A stretch of DNA of 64,000 bases. It comes from an uncultured Thiotrichaceae bacterium (GTDB taxonomy: Bacteria; Pseudomonadota; Gammaproteobacteria; Thiotrichales; Thiotrichaceae). The notes below the pieces were generated by a model. The model was not told the DNA's origin, searched no databases, and was given only the letters and a program-made list of their open reading frames with translations. Position numbers and translations under genes: made by a program. The DNA is taken from the NCBI GenBank assembly GCA_937925855.1, contig CALAMO010000035.1, positions 1 through 64,000 on the forward strand, given 5' to 3'. This document shows, one piece after another, positions 28,449 to 40,891 of the stretch. Each line of letters begins with the position of its first letter. The first letter of the stretch is position 1.

Positions 28449-28862
28449 ATGACCTGGACTGAACTGACTCAACATGTATATTTTCCCTTCGGGCTATTGC
28501 TTGCTGGTGTATTACTAGCGGCGTTAGCTTTGGGATTGTTAATTTGGAAAATCATTTTTTTTCGTCGTAGTCGAGTCACCTTGGCGCAGGGTGTCGCGTT
28601 TGAGAAGCGTTCTGCGTTGGAAGGCAATGTATGGCATTCCACCGTCACTTTCAGCGATCATCAGGCGCAGCAACATCAGTTGGAATACATCGGCTCCGGC
28701 CCTTATCCGCCGTTTGCCAAGATGGCTAAGCTTAGGGTTTATTATGATCCAGAAAATCCTAAAAAAGCCCGTGCCTATAGTTTCTGGAAGGTGTGGACGA
28801 CTGAATTAGCCTTGGTGAGTATGGCCCTGTTGTTGATTGTACTCGGGGCAGGCAATTTATAG
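28449..28862 (+). CDS. DUF3592-like membrane protein
   Basis: The 137-residue protein has two membrane helices (about 12-34 and 115-134) flanking a soluble domain with LEYIGSGPYPPFAKMAKLRVYYDPENPKKARAYSFW, the pattern of DUF3592 proteins: a conserved V-x-Y-D/N-P segment before a second helix. Function is unknown in the family. It stands alone between purH and pobA. Confidence 0.6.
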   Translation: MTWTELTQHVYFPFGLLLAGVLLAALALGLLIWKIIFFRRSRVTLAQGVAFEKRSALEGNVWHSTVTFSDHQAQQHQLEYIGSGPYPPFAKMAKLRVYYDPENPKKARAYSFWKVWTTELALVSMALLLIVLGAGNL

Positions 28863-28986
28863 GGCTAGCAGAAATCGGCGCATTATTAATGCACAGCGAT
28901 TGCGTTAATTTTAAGCTAATCTGTGCGTTCAGCAAACCAGAATTTAATGAATAAACCCGCAAAATTATTCAAAAGAGATTTTTTAA

Positions 28987-32633
<3,647 letters not shown>

Positions 32634-32718
32634 CCTTGTCCCTGCCCAAAAAACCATATCGCCGTCATTACTGAACCCATCGGTCGTTATCGATCGGATA
32701 CTATTAATCGAGGAAATC

Positions 32719-33534
32719 ATGTCCACCACCCCATTAAGTCACGATGCGCTGCGCCAACTGTCCGCTACCTTAGTTTCTGCCCGCCGCACAGGTCAAACGC
32801 TCGACCAATACCCCGGCCCAGTGCCAACGACATTAGCAGAGGGCTATGCCATACAGGATTTATCGCTCGCCGCGGTGACGGAAGACATTGTAGGTTGGAA
32901 AATTGGCATGGTGCCGCCCGAACTGCGCGCGGTCATGCAGGTAGAGCGTCTCATGGGACCAGTTTTCGATAGCCTGAGTCACGTTGTTGGTCATGCTCAT
33001 CACGATGATGAAAAAATCACTATACCGGTGTTCGACGGTGGCTTTATCGCGATTGAAGCCGAGTTGATTTTAGAGCTGGCCGTAGACATTGCGCCCGGTA
33101 GCGTCGATACGACTAAGGGGGTGGCACAATACGTTAAAGCGGCCTATGCGGGTATTGAAATTGCCAGTAGCCCAGTGCCGGATCTTAATGACTATGGCCC
33201 TGCGGCTATCGCCAGCGACTTTGGTAATAATCACGGTATGGTTGTGGGCGCGCCGCTTGCAGACTGGCAGTCAAGCTTGGCTGAGATAGAAACCAAGGTG
33301 TTGATCAATGGCAAGCTCATCAATGCTGCCCCTGCGAATAACGTGCTGAATGGTCAACTGGCCGCCTTGGCTTACCTGATTGACTGTGCGGCGCAGCGTG
33401 AGATTACACTCCGGGCCGGGGCACTCATCTGTTCTGGCGCGATTACCGGTGTGCATGAAACGGTGGTGGGTGCGAGCGCCAGTGTAAGCTTTGGGACAGC
33501 GAATCAACTTAACGTGGAGTTTGTTGCATTATAG
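32719..33534 (+). CDS. 2-keto-4-pentenoate hydratase / oxalocrotonate decarboxylase family enzyme
   Basis: The 271-residue protein belongs to the MhpD/XylJ/DmpH family within the FAH superfamily. It shows GYAIQDL, GWKIGM, the metal-binding IEAELILEL segment and ALICSGAITG. These enzymes hydrate 2-hydroxypenta-2,4-dienoate or decarboxylate oxalocrotonate after extradiol (meta) ring cleavage. No extradiol dioxygenase is in the window, so the upstream step is missing here. A GAGGAAATC ribosome site precedes the ATG. Confidence 0.85.
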   Translation: MSTTPLSHDALRQLSATLVSARRTGQTLDQYPGPVPTTLAEGYAIQDLSLAAVTEDIVGWKIGMVPPELRAVMQVERLMGPVFDSLSHVVGHAHHDDEKITIPVFDGGFIAIEAELILELAVDIAPGSVDTTKGVAQYVKAAYAGIEIASSPVPDLNDYGPAAIASDFGNNHGMVVGAPLADWQSSLAEIETKVLINGKLINAAPANNVLNGQLAALAYLIDCAAQREITLRAGALICSGAITGVHETVVGASASVSFGTANQLNVEFVAL

Positions 33535-33581
33535 GCGCGCCTATCCCAACGACCCGAGAAATCTTCGCGCTGTCCTGGCCG

Positions 33582-34877
33582 ATGGCGCTGCGCGCGGTGA
33601 TGATGTTCTCGATAGCGATTATCGATCTTTATCTGGTGTCATTTCTAGGCGAGGCCGCCGTGGCTGCGATTGGTCTTGCGACGGTGATCACGGGTTTGGT
33701 CATGGGCTGTACGTTTGCGTTTGCCAATGCCATGCAAATCCGAGTGGCACAAGCCTATGGTAGCGCCGATCCGCTGGAGCTGAAAACAGCATTTTATAGC
33801 GGGCTAGTGATTAACGTTCTGATTGTGCTTGGCGGTATCCTACTAATTCTGGTGTTTGGCTATCCGCTGCTAGCGCTGATGGCGCATACGCCACTAATTG
33901 CGGCTGGGGCGGCGGGGTACCTGAGCGTCTTTCTGCTGGTGTTACTGGCTGAAGCGGTTAGCAGCGTCCTGACGAGTCATTTCAACGGCTGTAGACGCAC
34001 CAAGCTGGCTTTCTACAGCTTTTTGATTTCAGCTCCGGTGAATATCGGATCGAGCATCCTCCTCATCTTCGGGTTATATGGCTTCCCGCAAATGGGGCTG
34101 GTAGGGGCGGCATGGGGCTCATTCTTGGGGGCATTGCTGCGTTTACTTTATTTGGCGGTGATGTTTTATCGTGCGCACGGTTTGTTTACTGAGGTGGCCG
34201 GTTGGCTGCATGGCAGCTTAAGCCGCGCTGCTGGCAAGCAGTTCAGTTTTTCCTGGCCGATTGCGGCAACCTTCGTCAGCATGACCTTTGCTAACCAAGT
34301 CTGCATGGCGATTTACGCGAACCTCAACGTTTATCAGTTTGCGGCGATGACATTGATCGCCCCTTGGGTGAGGATTGCAGGACAGCTAAGCTATACCTGG
34401 GCACAGGCCACTGGGATATTAGTGGCACAGTTACTCGGTCAAGCCTTATCTGCGGCGGCGCTTGATACGTTTTTGAGCCGTGCCTGGCGCGGGGCTTTTG
34501 TGGCTGCGATGCTGGTTGCGCTGGCCTACGCCTTGATTATCTTTGCAAGTCGCTGGATTTATGCTGATTTGGCGGAGGAAACTCGCATGGCCCTGCTAAG
34601 TTTGTTGCCCGTTTTATTACTGGTAGCGTTTCCACGCACCTCAAATTCGGTTTGTGGTAATGTGCTTCGTGCTTCTGGCGATACTCAGTCGTCGATGAAT
34701 ATTCATCTGGCAGCCAACTGGCTATTTATGGTGCCGATGACGGCGTTTTTTGTGCTGGTGTTGGACTTGTCGGTGCTTTGGGTGTTTGCGCTTACGCTGC
34801 TGGAGGAACTGGTGAAGTTTCCGTTTTTCCATCGCCGTATCTGGAGCAAGGAATGGCATAACTTAAAGAAGGCATGA
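33582..34877 (+). CDS. MATE-family multidrug/metabolite efflux protein
   Basis: This 431-residue product has about twelve hydrophobic segments in the two-bundle MATE pattern and should be a cation-coupled exporter in the inner membrane. Starting at ATG 33582 cuts into the first membrane helix: open, family-like sequence (PTTREIFALSWP) continues upstream to about 33513 without any ATG, GTG or TTG in frame. The real start may be a rare ATT at 33528, overlapping the hydratase stop, or the N-terminus is naturally short. Position after the hydratase suggests export of an aromatic or related compound. Confidence 0.8.
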   Translation: MALRAVMMFSIAIIDLYLVSFLGEAAVAAIGLATVITGLVMGCTFAFANAMQIRVAQAYGSADPLELKTAFYSGLVINVLIVLGGILLILVFGYPLLALMAHTPLIAAGAAGYLSVFLLVLLAEAVSSVLTSHFNGCRRTKLAFYSFLISAPVNIGSSILLIFGLYGFPQMGLVGAAWGSFLGALLRLLYLAVMFYRAHGLFTEVAGWLHGSLSRAAGKQFSFSWPIAATFVSMTFANQVCMAIYANLNVYQFAAMTLIAPWVRIAGQLSYTWAQATGILVAQLLGQALSAAALDTFLSRAWRGAFVAAMLVALAYALIIFASRWIYADLAEETRMALLSLLPVLLLVAFPRTSNSVCGNVLRASGDTQSSMNIHLAANWLFMVPMTAFFVLVLDLSVLWVFALTLLEELVKFPFFHRRIWSKEWHNLKKA

Positions 34878-34984
34878 GGGTGTTGCTTGGGGGGTTGGCT
34901 AAAGCGTGGTGAATTTGGATCGGGTGGGATAACAACCTGGGTTGGTCAGCCCCAATGAAAGCAAACAGCATTGCGCAACAGCCG

Positions 34985-35166
34985 AACACTGCGCGCAGCA
35001 GATTCAGCTCGGACTGCTGGTGACGCTTGGCTTAGGCCTAGTGGGTGATGAGCATGGTGCGATTTTAGACTATGTACTCAATGGTGATACAGCGCGCGCG
35101 GTTGGTGAATTGCGCTCACATTACCACAAGACCGGGAAATTATTATCAATAATGCTTACAAAGTGA
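34985..35166 (+). pseudogene. Remnant of a GntR/FCD-type regulator, C-terminal piece
   Basis: A short frame ends with GDEHGAILDYVLNGDTARAV and LRSHYHKTG, which resembles the last two helices of FCD effector domains in GntR regulators. No DNA-binding domain or effector core is found upstream, so only the tail remains. The likely original role was control of the surrounding aromatic-degradation genes. The match is short, so the family call is moderate. The rest of the 34878-35225 gap holds nothing I can recognise. Confidence 0.4.
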
Positions 35167-35225
35167 AACACCATTAGCTTAGCTACCCCAAATTTATCTA
35201 TATAATCAGAACTTATAGGATCACC

Positions 35226-36092
35226 ATGAGATTTGTATCATTTTCACGCGCTGGCGATAACCGCATGGGTTGCCCACGCGACGGCCAGATTGTTGATTTA
35301 TCGATAGCGGCCCCCGAACTGGCGACGGATTTACTGAGTTTATTACAACAGGGGCCAGCCGCGATGCAGCAGGCCGCTGCTGCCGCTAAAAACGCACCGA
35401 GCGCTGCTTTAATAGCAGCCGATTCGATTAGCTATTTGCCGCTTATTCCGCGTCCGCCAAAAATTATTTGTATTGGGCGTAATTACGCGGCCCACGCGAA
35501 AGAGGGCGGTGCGGAACCGCCGACATACCCAGAAATCTTCTATCGCGGTGCCACCTCGCTACTCGCGCATAATGCGCCGATTATACGCCCGCGGTGTTCA
35601 GACAAACTCGACTACGAGGCCGAGTTAGTTGCTATTGTGGGCAAGACGGCTCGCCATGTCACCAGAGAGAACGGATTGGACTATATCGCAGGCTACTCGC
35701 TGTTTAATGACGCTACATTGCGTGATTACCAGCGCAAAAGCACGCAGTGGACGATTGGTAAGAATTTCGATCATACCGGCGCATTTGGCCCTGAATTTGT
35801 CTCGGCAGATGAGCTACCGGCGGGCGCGCATGGCCTGCGCATCCAATCCCGTTTAAATGGCACGGTGATGCAGGACGCTAATACGCAGGATTTTATTTTC
35901 CCCATCGATGATTTGGTGGCCAAGCTGAGCGAGTGTATGACCTTAGAGCCAGGCGATGTCATTGTCACCGGCACCCCCGCAGGTGTGGGCTATGCGCGGC
36001 AGCCGCCGGTTTATATGCAACAGGGCGATGTGTGTGAAATAGAAATCGAAGGGATTGGCACGCTCAGCAATCCTGTCGTGGATGAGGCTTGA
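35226..36092 (+). CDS. Fumarylacetoacetate hydrolase (FAH) family protein
   Basis: The 288-residue protein contains the FAH core: ICIGRNYAAHAKEGG, the metal-binding glutamates in DYEAELVAIVG, an aspartate in LFNDATLRDYQ, and VTGTPAGVGYAR. Members hydrolyse or decarboxylate oxo-acids from aromatic catabolism, such as acylpyruvates or the homoprotocatechuate intermediate OPET. The exact substrate is open. AGGATCACC directly precedes the ATG. The dioxygenase relic follows after 24 bases on the same strand. Confidence 0.85.
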   Translation: MRFVSFSRAGDNRMGCPRDGQIVDLSIAAPELATDLLSLLQQGPAAMQQAAAAAKNAPSAALIAADSISYLPLIPRPPKIICIGRNYAAHAKEGGAEPPTYPEIFYRGATSLLAHNAPIIRPRCSDKLDYEAELVAIVGKTARHVTRENGLDYIAGYSLFNDATLRDYQRKSTQWTIGKNFDHTGAFGPEFVSADELPAGAHGLRIQSRLNGTVMQDANTQDFIFPIDDLVAKLSECMTLEPGDVIVTGTPAGVGYARQPPVYMQQGDVCEIEIEGIGTLSNPVVDEA

Positions 36093-36116
36093 GGCTATAG
36101 ACCAAGGAGCAACACT

Positions 36117-36488
36117 ATGCGCGATGTAACCGCCGACAACCTCAGCACAGTCTTTAATAGCTACATGGGGCCGGATATTAATCCGCGGCTGCGGGAGGTG
36201 ATGAGTTCATTGGTACATCATCTACACGCCTTTGCGAAAGATGTGAACCTAACCCACACCGAGTGGGAAGTCAAAGCACCGGGCTATCGTAATTTGGTGA
36301 CGGAAGTTTTTCCTGAGGATGACCCTTATCTGGATCAGGATACCGTGTTTGGGGTGCGTGAGGATTTGGTGATGCGTTATCAGGAGATGCCTGCTGCTAG
36401 CTTTCCAGCGGGTTTTGAGCTATCGGGCAGCGTTGATCAGCCTTATTTGCAGGTAGATTTTGATCTTACGCTGGTGGCAGATGAGTGA
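36117..36488 (+). pseudogene. Intradiol (hydroxyquinol/catechol 1,2-type) dioxygenase with in-frame internal deletion
   Basis: The 123-residue open frame joins two recognisable ends of an intradiol dioxygenase. Residues 1-50 match the N-terminal helical dimerisation domain (PRLREVMSSLVHHLHAF then LTHTEWE). Residues 51-123 match the C-terminal tail (KAPGYRNLVTEVF, DDPYLDQDTVFGVREDLV). Everything between is absent: about 165 residues expected from the roughly 290-residue family, including both tyrosine and both histidine iron ligands. The frame stays open across the junction. It cannot be a ring-cleaving enzyme; whether a small protein is still made is unknown. It belongs to the eroded aromatic locus. 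Confidence 0.75.
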
Positions 36489-36616
36489 AATTACAAGCTG
36501 CCCTGACCGTGTGAGTATTCTCCCAGTCCTGAATGCCAACAAAATCTAACATACCAGCTGTTTTTTTAGTATATTAGTTTGTAAACGGTTAATAGGCTAA
36601 TCTGCCCGAGGATGCT

Positions 36617-39409
36617 ATGAATTATCTAAACGTCACCTCCTTACTCGTGCTGCTTGCCCTGAGCAATGTCGCTTATGCAAACACCGCTTGTGATGCGAAC
36701 GGTAATCTAACGATCGTTTCCGCCACGGATGATGGTCTGTACGAGGAAACCCACGGCCCGGAAAACTCGATTGATGGTGATTTTGATCCCGATTCACGCT
36801 GGTCGAATCAATCGCAGGGTAAACCTAAAAATCTATTGCTTGATCTGGGTGCGCAGCAGACGCTCAAATCCCTCAGTATTGCCTGGTATAAAGGCGATAG
36901 TCGCAAGGCATCATTTGCCGTAGCGGCATCAGCCGACGGGGTCGATTATCAAACTATCATCGCGGAGCGTCAGTCGGGTGGTACCACGTTAGCATTCGAA
37001 GCTTACGATTTTGACGACGTCAAGGCGCAGTTTGTCCGTATCGCCAGCAATGGTAATGAAAGCAATGACTGGAACAGTATTGTAGAAGTTGCTGCTTACG
37101 GCTGTGGGGTTGCCGTACAAAAACCAGAAAAGCCGGTACTGACTGAGCGCAAAGGCGCGGGTTTGTTTGGGCTTGATCCGCAAAAAACACCGGGTGAGAA
37201 TTTCGATCTGAGCGGCTGGTATGTGACTACGCCTGCTGATGATGACGGTGACGGTAAATCTGACAGCGTTTACGAAAACGAGCTGGCCGCTGGCTGGACT
37301 GATCCACGTTATTTCTACACTGATCCGGCTACCGGCGGTATGGTGTTTCGGGTGACACCGGCGGGCGCGAAGACCTCCAAGAATACCAGCTACACCCGCA
37401 CTGAGCTGCGCGGTATGCTGCGTAAGGGGGATTACAGTATCGAAACCCGGAACGACAATGGCTATCCGAACAAGAACAATTGGGTTTTCTCCTCTGCGCC
37501 TTTAGCAGCAAAGGCAGCAGCAGCGGGCGTAGACGGTAAATTGACCGCCACCCTGGCGGTGAATCAGGTGACTCGTCAGGGTAAACGTTATCAGGTTGGC
37601 CGCGTCGTTATCGGGCAGATCCACGCCAAAAATGATGAGCCCATCCGGCTGTATTACCGCAAGTTACCACAGAATAAATACGGCTCGATCTACTTCGCAC
37701 ACGACCCGGAAATCGGTAAAGAAACCTGGGTTGATGTGATTGGCGGGCGCGGCGACCGGATTGCTAATCCTGATGATGGCATTGCCCTGGATGAAGTCTT
37801 CAGCTATGAGATCGAAGTTAAAGGTGAGCCAGAAAAGGGTAAAACCATTCCAATGCTGTACCTGAAAATTATTCGTGATGATGGCACTGAAGTGGTCGCT
37901 AAACCTTTCGACATGCGTGCCAGCGGCTTTAGTGCCGAAGACGAGTTCATGTTTTTCAAGGCCGGGGCCTATACCGGCAACAATTCCAGCCCGGAACCCG
38001 AAACTGATTTCGACCGGGTGATCTTCTACAAACTTGATTATTCCCATGACATAGCGCCTTCTGGCCCCTGGATTAAAAAGATCATTGCCCGCGAGAAGGA
38101 AAAAGCATTGGCTTTGCTGACTGAAGTCACGCCGCCACACCCCGCCGTCGCAGGCGTCATTATTGATGACAGCTTTACCGATGGCGACCGTGAAGGCGGA
38201 GCCGACCCGCAGGGCGGTATCTGGTGGACAACCAGTTCAAAGCAGGCAATTGAAATAGCACCGGGCAAGCTGGGACTGGTGGCTGGAACCGCCGGACGTG
38301 GTATTCGCACCACCTTTACCCCACAAACCCTGTCTGTGGGGCAAACCATCAAAGCCTCGTTCACTTTTACGACCCCCGAAACCGTTGGTGTTGACCGGCA
38401 GGATGCGCTGCGAGTCGGCCTGCATGACCGGCTGGAGCGTGCCGAACTGGAAGCTGACCAGAGTGCGTCGTCCGGCAGCCCGAACGCGCTTTATAATGCC
38501 TTACCCGGCTATATGGTGACCTTCGATGTGAACCGTGAGGATCCATCATTGAACAATGTTGAGGTGCGTAAGCATGACCGCACCCGTGAGATTGGTCGCC
38601 TGATGGGGACTTACAAAGCTTACCCATTGCTGGGAGAGGGGGGGGATAGTTTCACCTTTGAAGCCAATAAAACCTATAACGGCAACATGACGCTTGAGAA
38701 GACGGATAAAGGACTCGTTATTTCAGGATCATTGAGCAATGAGAGCGGCCCGATGACTTCCTTCAGTTATGTTGATGAAGGCAGCGCAGTGAATAATATC
38801 GGTATGCTTTCATTCCATGTCAACAGCAAAACATTCGGCTCCTCCGGGTCGCCGGACAAGCCCGACAATGGCATTGATTTTAATAATGTGAAGGTAGAGG
38901 TGCTGGGTGGAACACAGGAGGCTGCGGTTCAGGGTGCTGCTAACCCACCTAAGCTGAAAACGCCTGCGCCGGTAATTTATCTCACCGATAATCTGGATGA
39001 AGCCGATCAACTGGGCTGGTGTATTGATACCGTGGGCCGGGGATTTGCTGACAAGCTACACGCACATTCCTGTAAACCTAGAGGTGGTGATGTGCAGTTT
39101 GCTTACAATCAGGATAGCTTGCAAATCGCCTCCGCGACTTATGAGAACAAGTGCGCTAGTTTGGAAGGGGCCGCTCAGGCTGGGACTAAATTGGGTCTGC
39201 TTGATTGCAATGCAGATGAGGTGGCGCAGCAGTTTGTTTACGCTGCTCAAACCGGACGTTTTCATCCCAAAGCCGATGATTCACTCTGTTTGGCCGTTGG
39301 GGAAGGTAGTCGCTCTGCTGGCCCGTTTATGTCGCGTGCTTTAGCGCTAGCATCGTGTGCAGCAACAGAGCCGAAGTTTATGCATTGGACAATAGTAGTT
39401 GGTAATTAG
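36617..39409 (+). CDS. Secreted multidomain alginate lyase (PL7)
   Basis: The 930-residue protein starts with a signal peptide (1-21, ending AYA). Residues 25-163 form an F5/8 type C (discoidin-like) carbohydrate-binding domain. Residues 184-476 are a polysaccharide lyase family 7 catalytic domain, with a DDDGDGKSDS calcium-type loop (208-217) and the three PL7 motifs SYTRTELR (258-265), QIH (334-336) and FFKAGAYTG (446-454). A further beta-sandwich-like region (about 510-770) precedes a C-terminal ricin-type lectin-like segment with paired cysteines (about 785-930). It should depolymerise alginate by beta-elimination outside the cell or at its surface. No other alginate genes are adjacent. 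Confidence 0.87.
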   Translation: MNYLNVTSLLVLLALSNVAYANTACDANGNLTIVSATDDGLYEETHGPENSIDGDFDPDSRWSNQSQGKPKNLLLDLGAQQTLKSLSIAWYKGDSRKASFAVAASADGVDYQTIIAERQSGGTTLAFEAYDFDDVKAQFVRIASNGNESNDWNSIVEVAAYGCGVAVQKPEKPVLTERKGAGLFGLDPQKTPGENFDLSGWYVTTPADDDGDGKSDSVYENELAAGWTDPRYFYTDPATGGMVFRVTPAGAKTSKNTSYTRTELRGMLRKGDYSIETRNDNGYPNKNNWVFSSAPLAAKAAAAGVDGKLTATLAVNQVTRQGKRYQVGRVVIGQIHAKNDEPIRLYYRKLPQNKYGSIYFAHDPEIGKETWVDVIGGRGDRIANPDDGIALDEVFSYEIEVKGEPEKGKTIPMLYLKIIRDDGTEVVAKPFDMRASGFSAEDEFMFFKAGAYTGNNSSPEPETDFDRVIFYKLDYSHDIAPSGPWIKKIIAREKEKALALLTEVTPPHPAVAGVIIDDSFTDGDREGGADPQGGIWWTTSSKQAIEIAPGKLGLVAGTAGRGIRTTFTPQTLSVGQTIKASFTFTTPETVGVDRQDALRVGLHDRLERAELEADQSASSGSPNALYNALPGYMVTFDVNREDPSLNNVEVRKHDRTREIGRLMGTYKAYPLLGEGGDSFTFEANKTYNGNMTLEKTDKGLVISGSLSNESGPMTSFSYVDEGSAVNNIGMLSFHVNSKTFGSSGSPDKPDNGIDFNNVKVEVLGGTQEAAVQGAANPPKLKTPAPVIYLTDNLDEADQLGWCIDTVGRGFADKLHAHSCKPRGGDVQFAYNQDSLQIASATYENKCASLEGAAQAGTKLGLLDCNADEVAQQFVYAAQTGRFHPKADDSLCLAVGEGSRSAGPFMSRALALASCAATEPKFMHWTIVVGN

Positions 39410-39418
39410 GGACTGGCC

Positions 39419-39510
39419 TTATCCAATATCATAGCGGTAGACATTGGTTTCTCTGAGCTGAAAACCGACTTTCTTATACAGCTCATTAGCAGCAATAACC
39501 ACAAACTGAT
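39419..39510 (-). pseudogene. C-terminal fragment of a GNAT acetyltransferase
   Basis: Read on the minus strand, about 30 codons ending at TAA 39421-39419 give AANELYKKVGF then LRETNVYRYDIG, the typical C-terminus of GCN5-related N-acetyltransferases. The acetyl-CoA-binding core upstream is missing; the sequence changes at about 39510 into the GST fragment. It is a gene relic. Confidence 0.6.
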
Positions 39511-39513
39511 GAC

Positions 39514-39921
39514 GTGCTGCAGCAGCAAAAACAGATCGCGGATCTCGCGTTCCTTGCGGCCACGGTACATCCCTTAGTGACCCGGATCGCTATGCCAATG
39601 TTCTTCATGGATGAAGGCGACCCCTTCCAGACGATTCGTCCTAAAGGCATCGCGGGCATGAACCCTGTGATGACGATAATTAATGACCGGCTAAAGCCGG
39701 GCAGCTGGTGGTATGGTGATGAGTGGTCGATTTTTGATGGTTATTTGTTCTGGGCCTGGTGGCGGATTACGGGTGTTGGATTTCCGCAGGATGCTTTTCC
39801 GAATATTATTGATCACGCCGCAAGGATTATCGAACGCCCTTCAGTCGCGCGGGCGATGGCGCATGAGGCGGCGAATATCGAGATACTGAAAGCTGAAGGT
39901 TTGTATAAGGCCCTCAAATGA
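39514..39921 (+). pseudogene. Glutathione S-transferase, C-terminal domain only
   Basis: The 135-residue frame corresponds to the all-helical C-terminal domain of a GST (GSWWYGDEWSIFDGYLFWAWWR and RPSVARAMAHE). The thioredoxin-like N-terminal half that binds glutathione is missing, and a stop lies six codons upstream in frame. It abuts an inverted GNAT fragment, which marks a recombination junction. An active enzyme is unlikely. Confidence 0.7.
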
Positions 39922-39970
39922 GCCGGTCTGAGGTTCGTTCTGTGGATTGCCTATTAATTTTGTTTAGCAT

Positions 39971-40168
39971 TTAGTACAAATCCGGGTGCTCTTGATCATA
40001 AGCACGTTGGAACGCTAAGGCCGTATCCCGCTGATTCCAGACCAGAGCGATGTAAGCGCCGGGCTTCAGGATGCGTTTGAATTCTGTTTTTGTCGCCGTA
40101 GGCTCGAACTAGTGAAAGGCCTGTGCGGCCACAATCAGATCTACCGATTCATCTTCCAGGTCTGTCGT
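39971..40168 (-). pseudogene. Methyltransferase fragment with internal stop
   Basis: The minus strand encodes DLEDESVDLIVAAQAFH, then a TAG at 40111-40109, then FEP, EFKRILKPGAYIALVWNQR and a tail. This is the middle-to-end of a type 11 SAM-dependent methyltransferase; the stop replaces the tryptophan of the usual AFHWF motif. The SAM-binding N-terminus is missing, and the fragment overlaps the end of a broken HD-domain gene. Confidence 0.7.
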
Positions 40169-40403
40169 CTTAGAGTATCGCCAGCGCCAATTTCACCAAG
40201 GTCATGGATGAGTGCGAGCTGGATCAGTTTGGGAATATCGTAATCTTCACTCAGATACTCGGCAAACGCCCAGCAGGCCATTGCAAGGTGCCAGGAATGT
40301 TCAGCGGAATTTTCGAGGCGATGACCGCCGTTGATGTAGCTGCGCCGCTCCACTGTTTTTAGTGCGTCGAGCTTTAGCAGGAAGTCAGTGATTTTTTAGT
40401 CAT
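40141..40403 (-). pseudogene. Truncated, frameshifted HD-domain phosphohydrolase (YfbR/HDDC2-like)
   Basis: The frame encodes FLLKLDALKTVERRSYINGG, AEHSWHLAMACWAF and LIQLALIHDLGEIGAGDT, the N-terminal half of an HD-domain nucleotidase with the HD metal motif. It then runs into unrelated codons where it meets the methyltransferase fragment. The ATG at 40403 is out of frame with the body; adding one base to the run of six T (40392-40397) would join them. The start lies 2 bases after the PIN toxin stop. A shorter product could start at an internal GTG at 40353. Confidence 0.65.
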
Positions 40404-40405
40404 GA

Positions 40406-40891
40406 TTAGGCCTTTAACTGTCCCCGAACCTGCTTAACTAAGGCATCTGACAAACGCATTCCCCCAGCCAGCGCCCGATCAAGCAAATCCAAAGCCTGTT
40501 TATTGCTCATCACTTGCTGGCGTACAGCCAGAATCAATAGCCCAGCAAAACCCGTTATTTTAACGCCCATTTGGTGAGCAATTTGCCGTCCCTTGCGCTC
40601 ATCAATGATGAGAGGTAACTGCCAGCTAACCGCTAATTCAATCGCATTGGCTTCACCTGCATCAAGCAGCAAAGATAGCGTATCGAGACGACTTGAAGGA
40701 TTTACGATTACCTGTTCAAAACAACCGAGCTGATCTAATGTTTTGGCAATATCAGGTGATCCGGCCTGGATTTCACTAAGGACAACCTCGGGTATTAATA
40801 CGCGCTCAAACAGTTCGCCTAATAAATCCAGCGACTCAAGCTTTTCCAGCACAATTAAACTGCTGGTATCGCTTACAATGATGACACTCAT
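40406..40891 (-). CDS. PIN-like DUF3368 toxin of a type II toxin-antitoxin pair
   Basis: The 161-residue protein matches the DUF3368 branch of PIN-domain ribonucleases: the first acidic residue in VSDTSSLIVLEKL (D8), a glutamate in VVLSEI, DAGEANAIELA and the acidic IIDERKGR. PIN toxins cleave RNA when not bound by antitoxin. Its ATG overlaps the upstream antitoxin stop by 4 bases, standard for these pairs. The location beside gene fragments fits a mobile or stabilising module. Confidence 0.85.
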   Translation of the reverse strand: MSVIIVSDTSSLIVLEKLESLDLLGELFERVLIPEVVLSEIQAGSPDIAKTLDQLGCFEQVIVNPSSRLDTLSLLLDAGEANAIELAVSWQLPLIIDERKGRQIAHQMGVKITGFAGLLILAVRQQVMSNKQALDLLDRALAGGMRLSDALVKQVRGQLKA

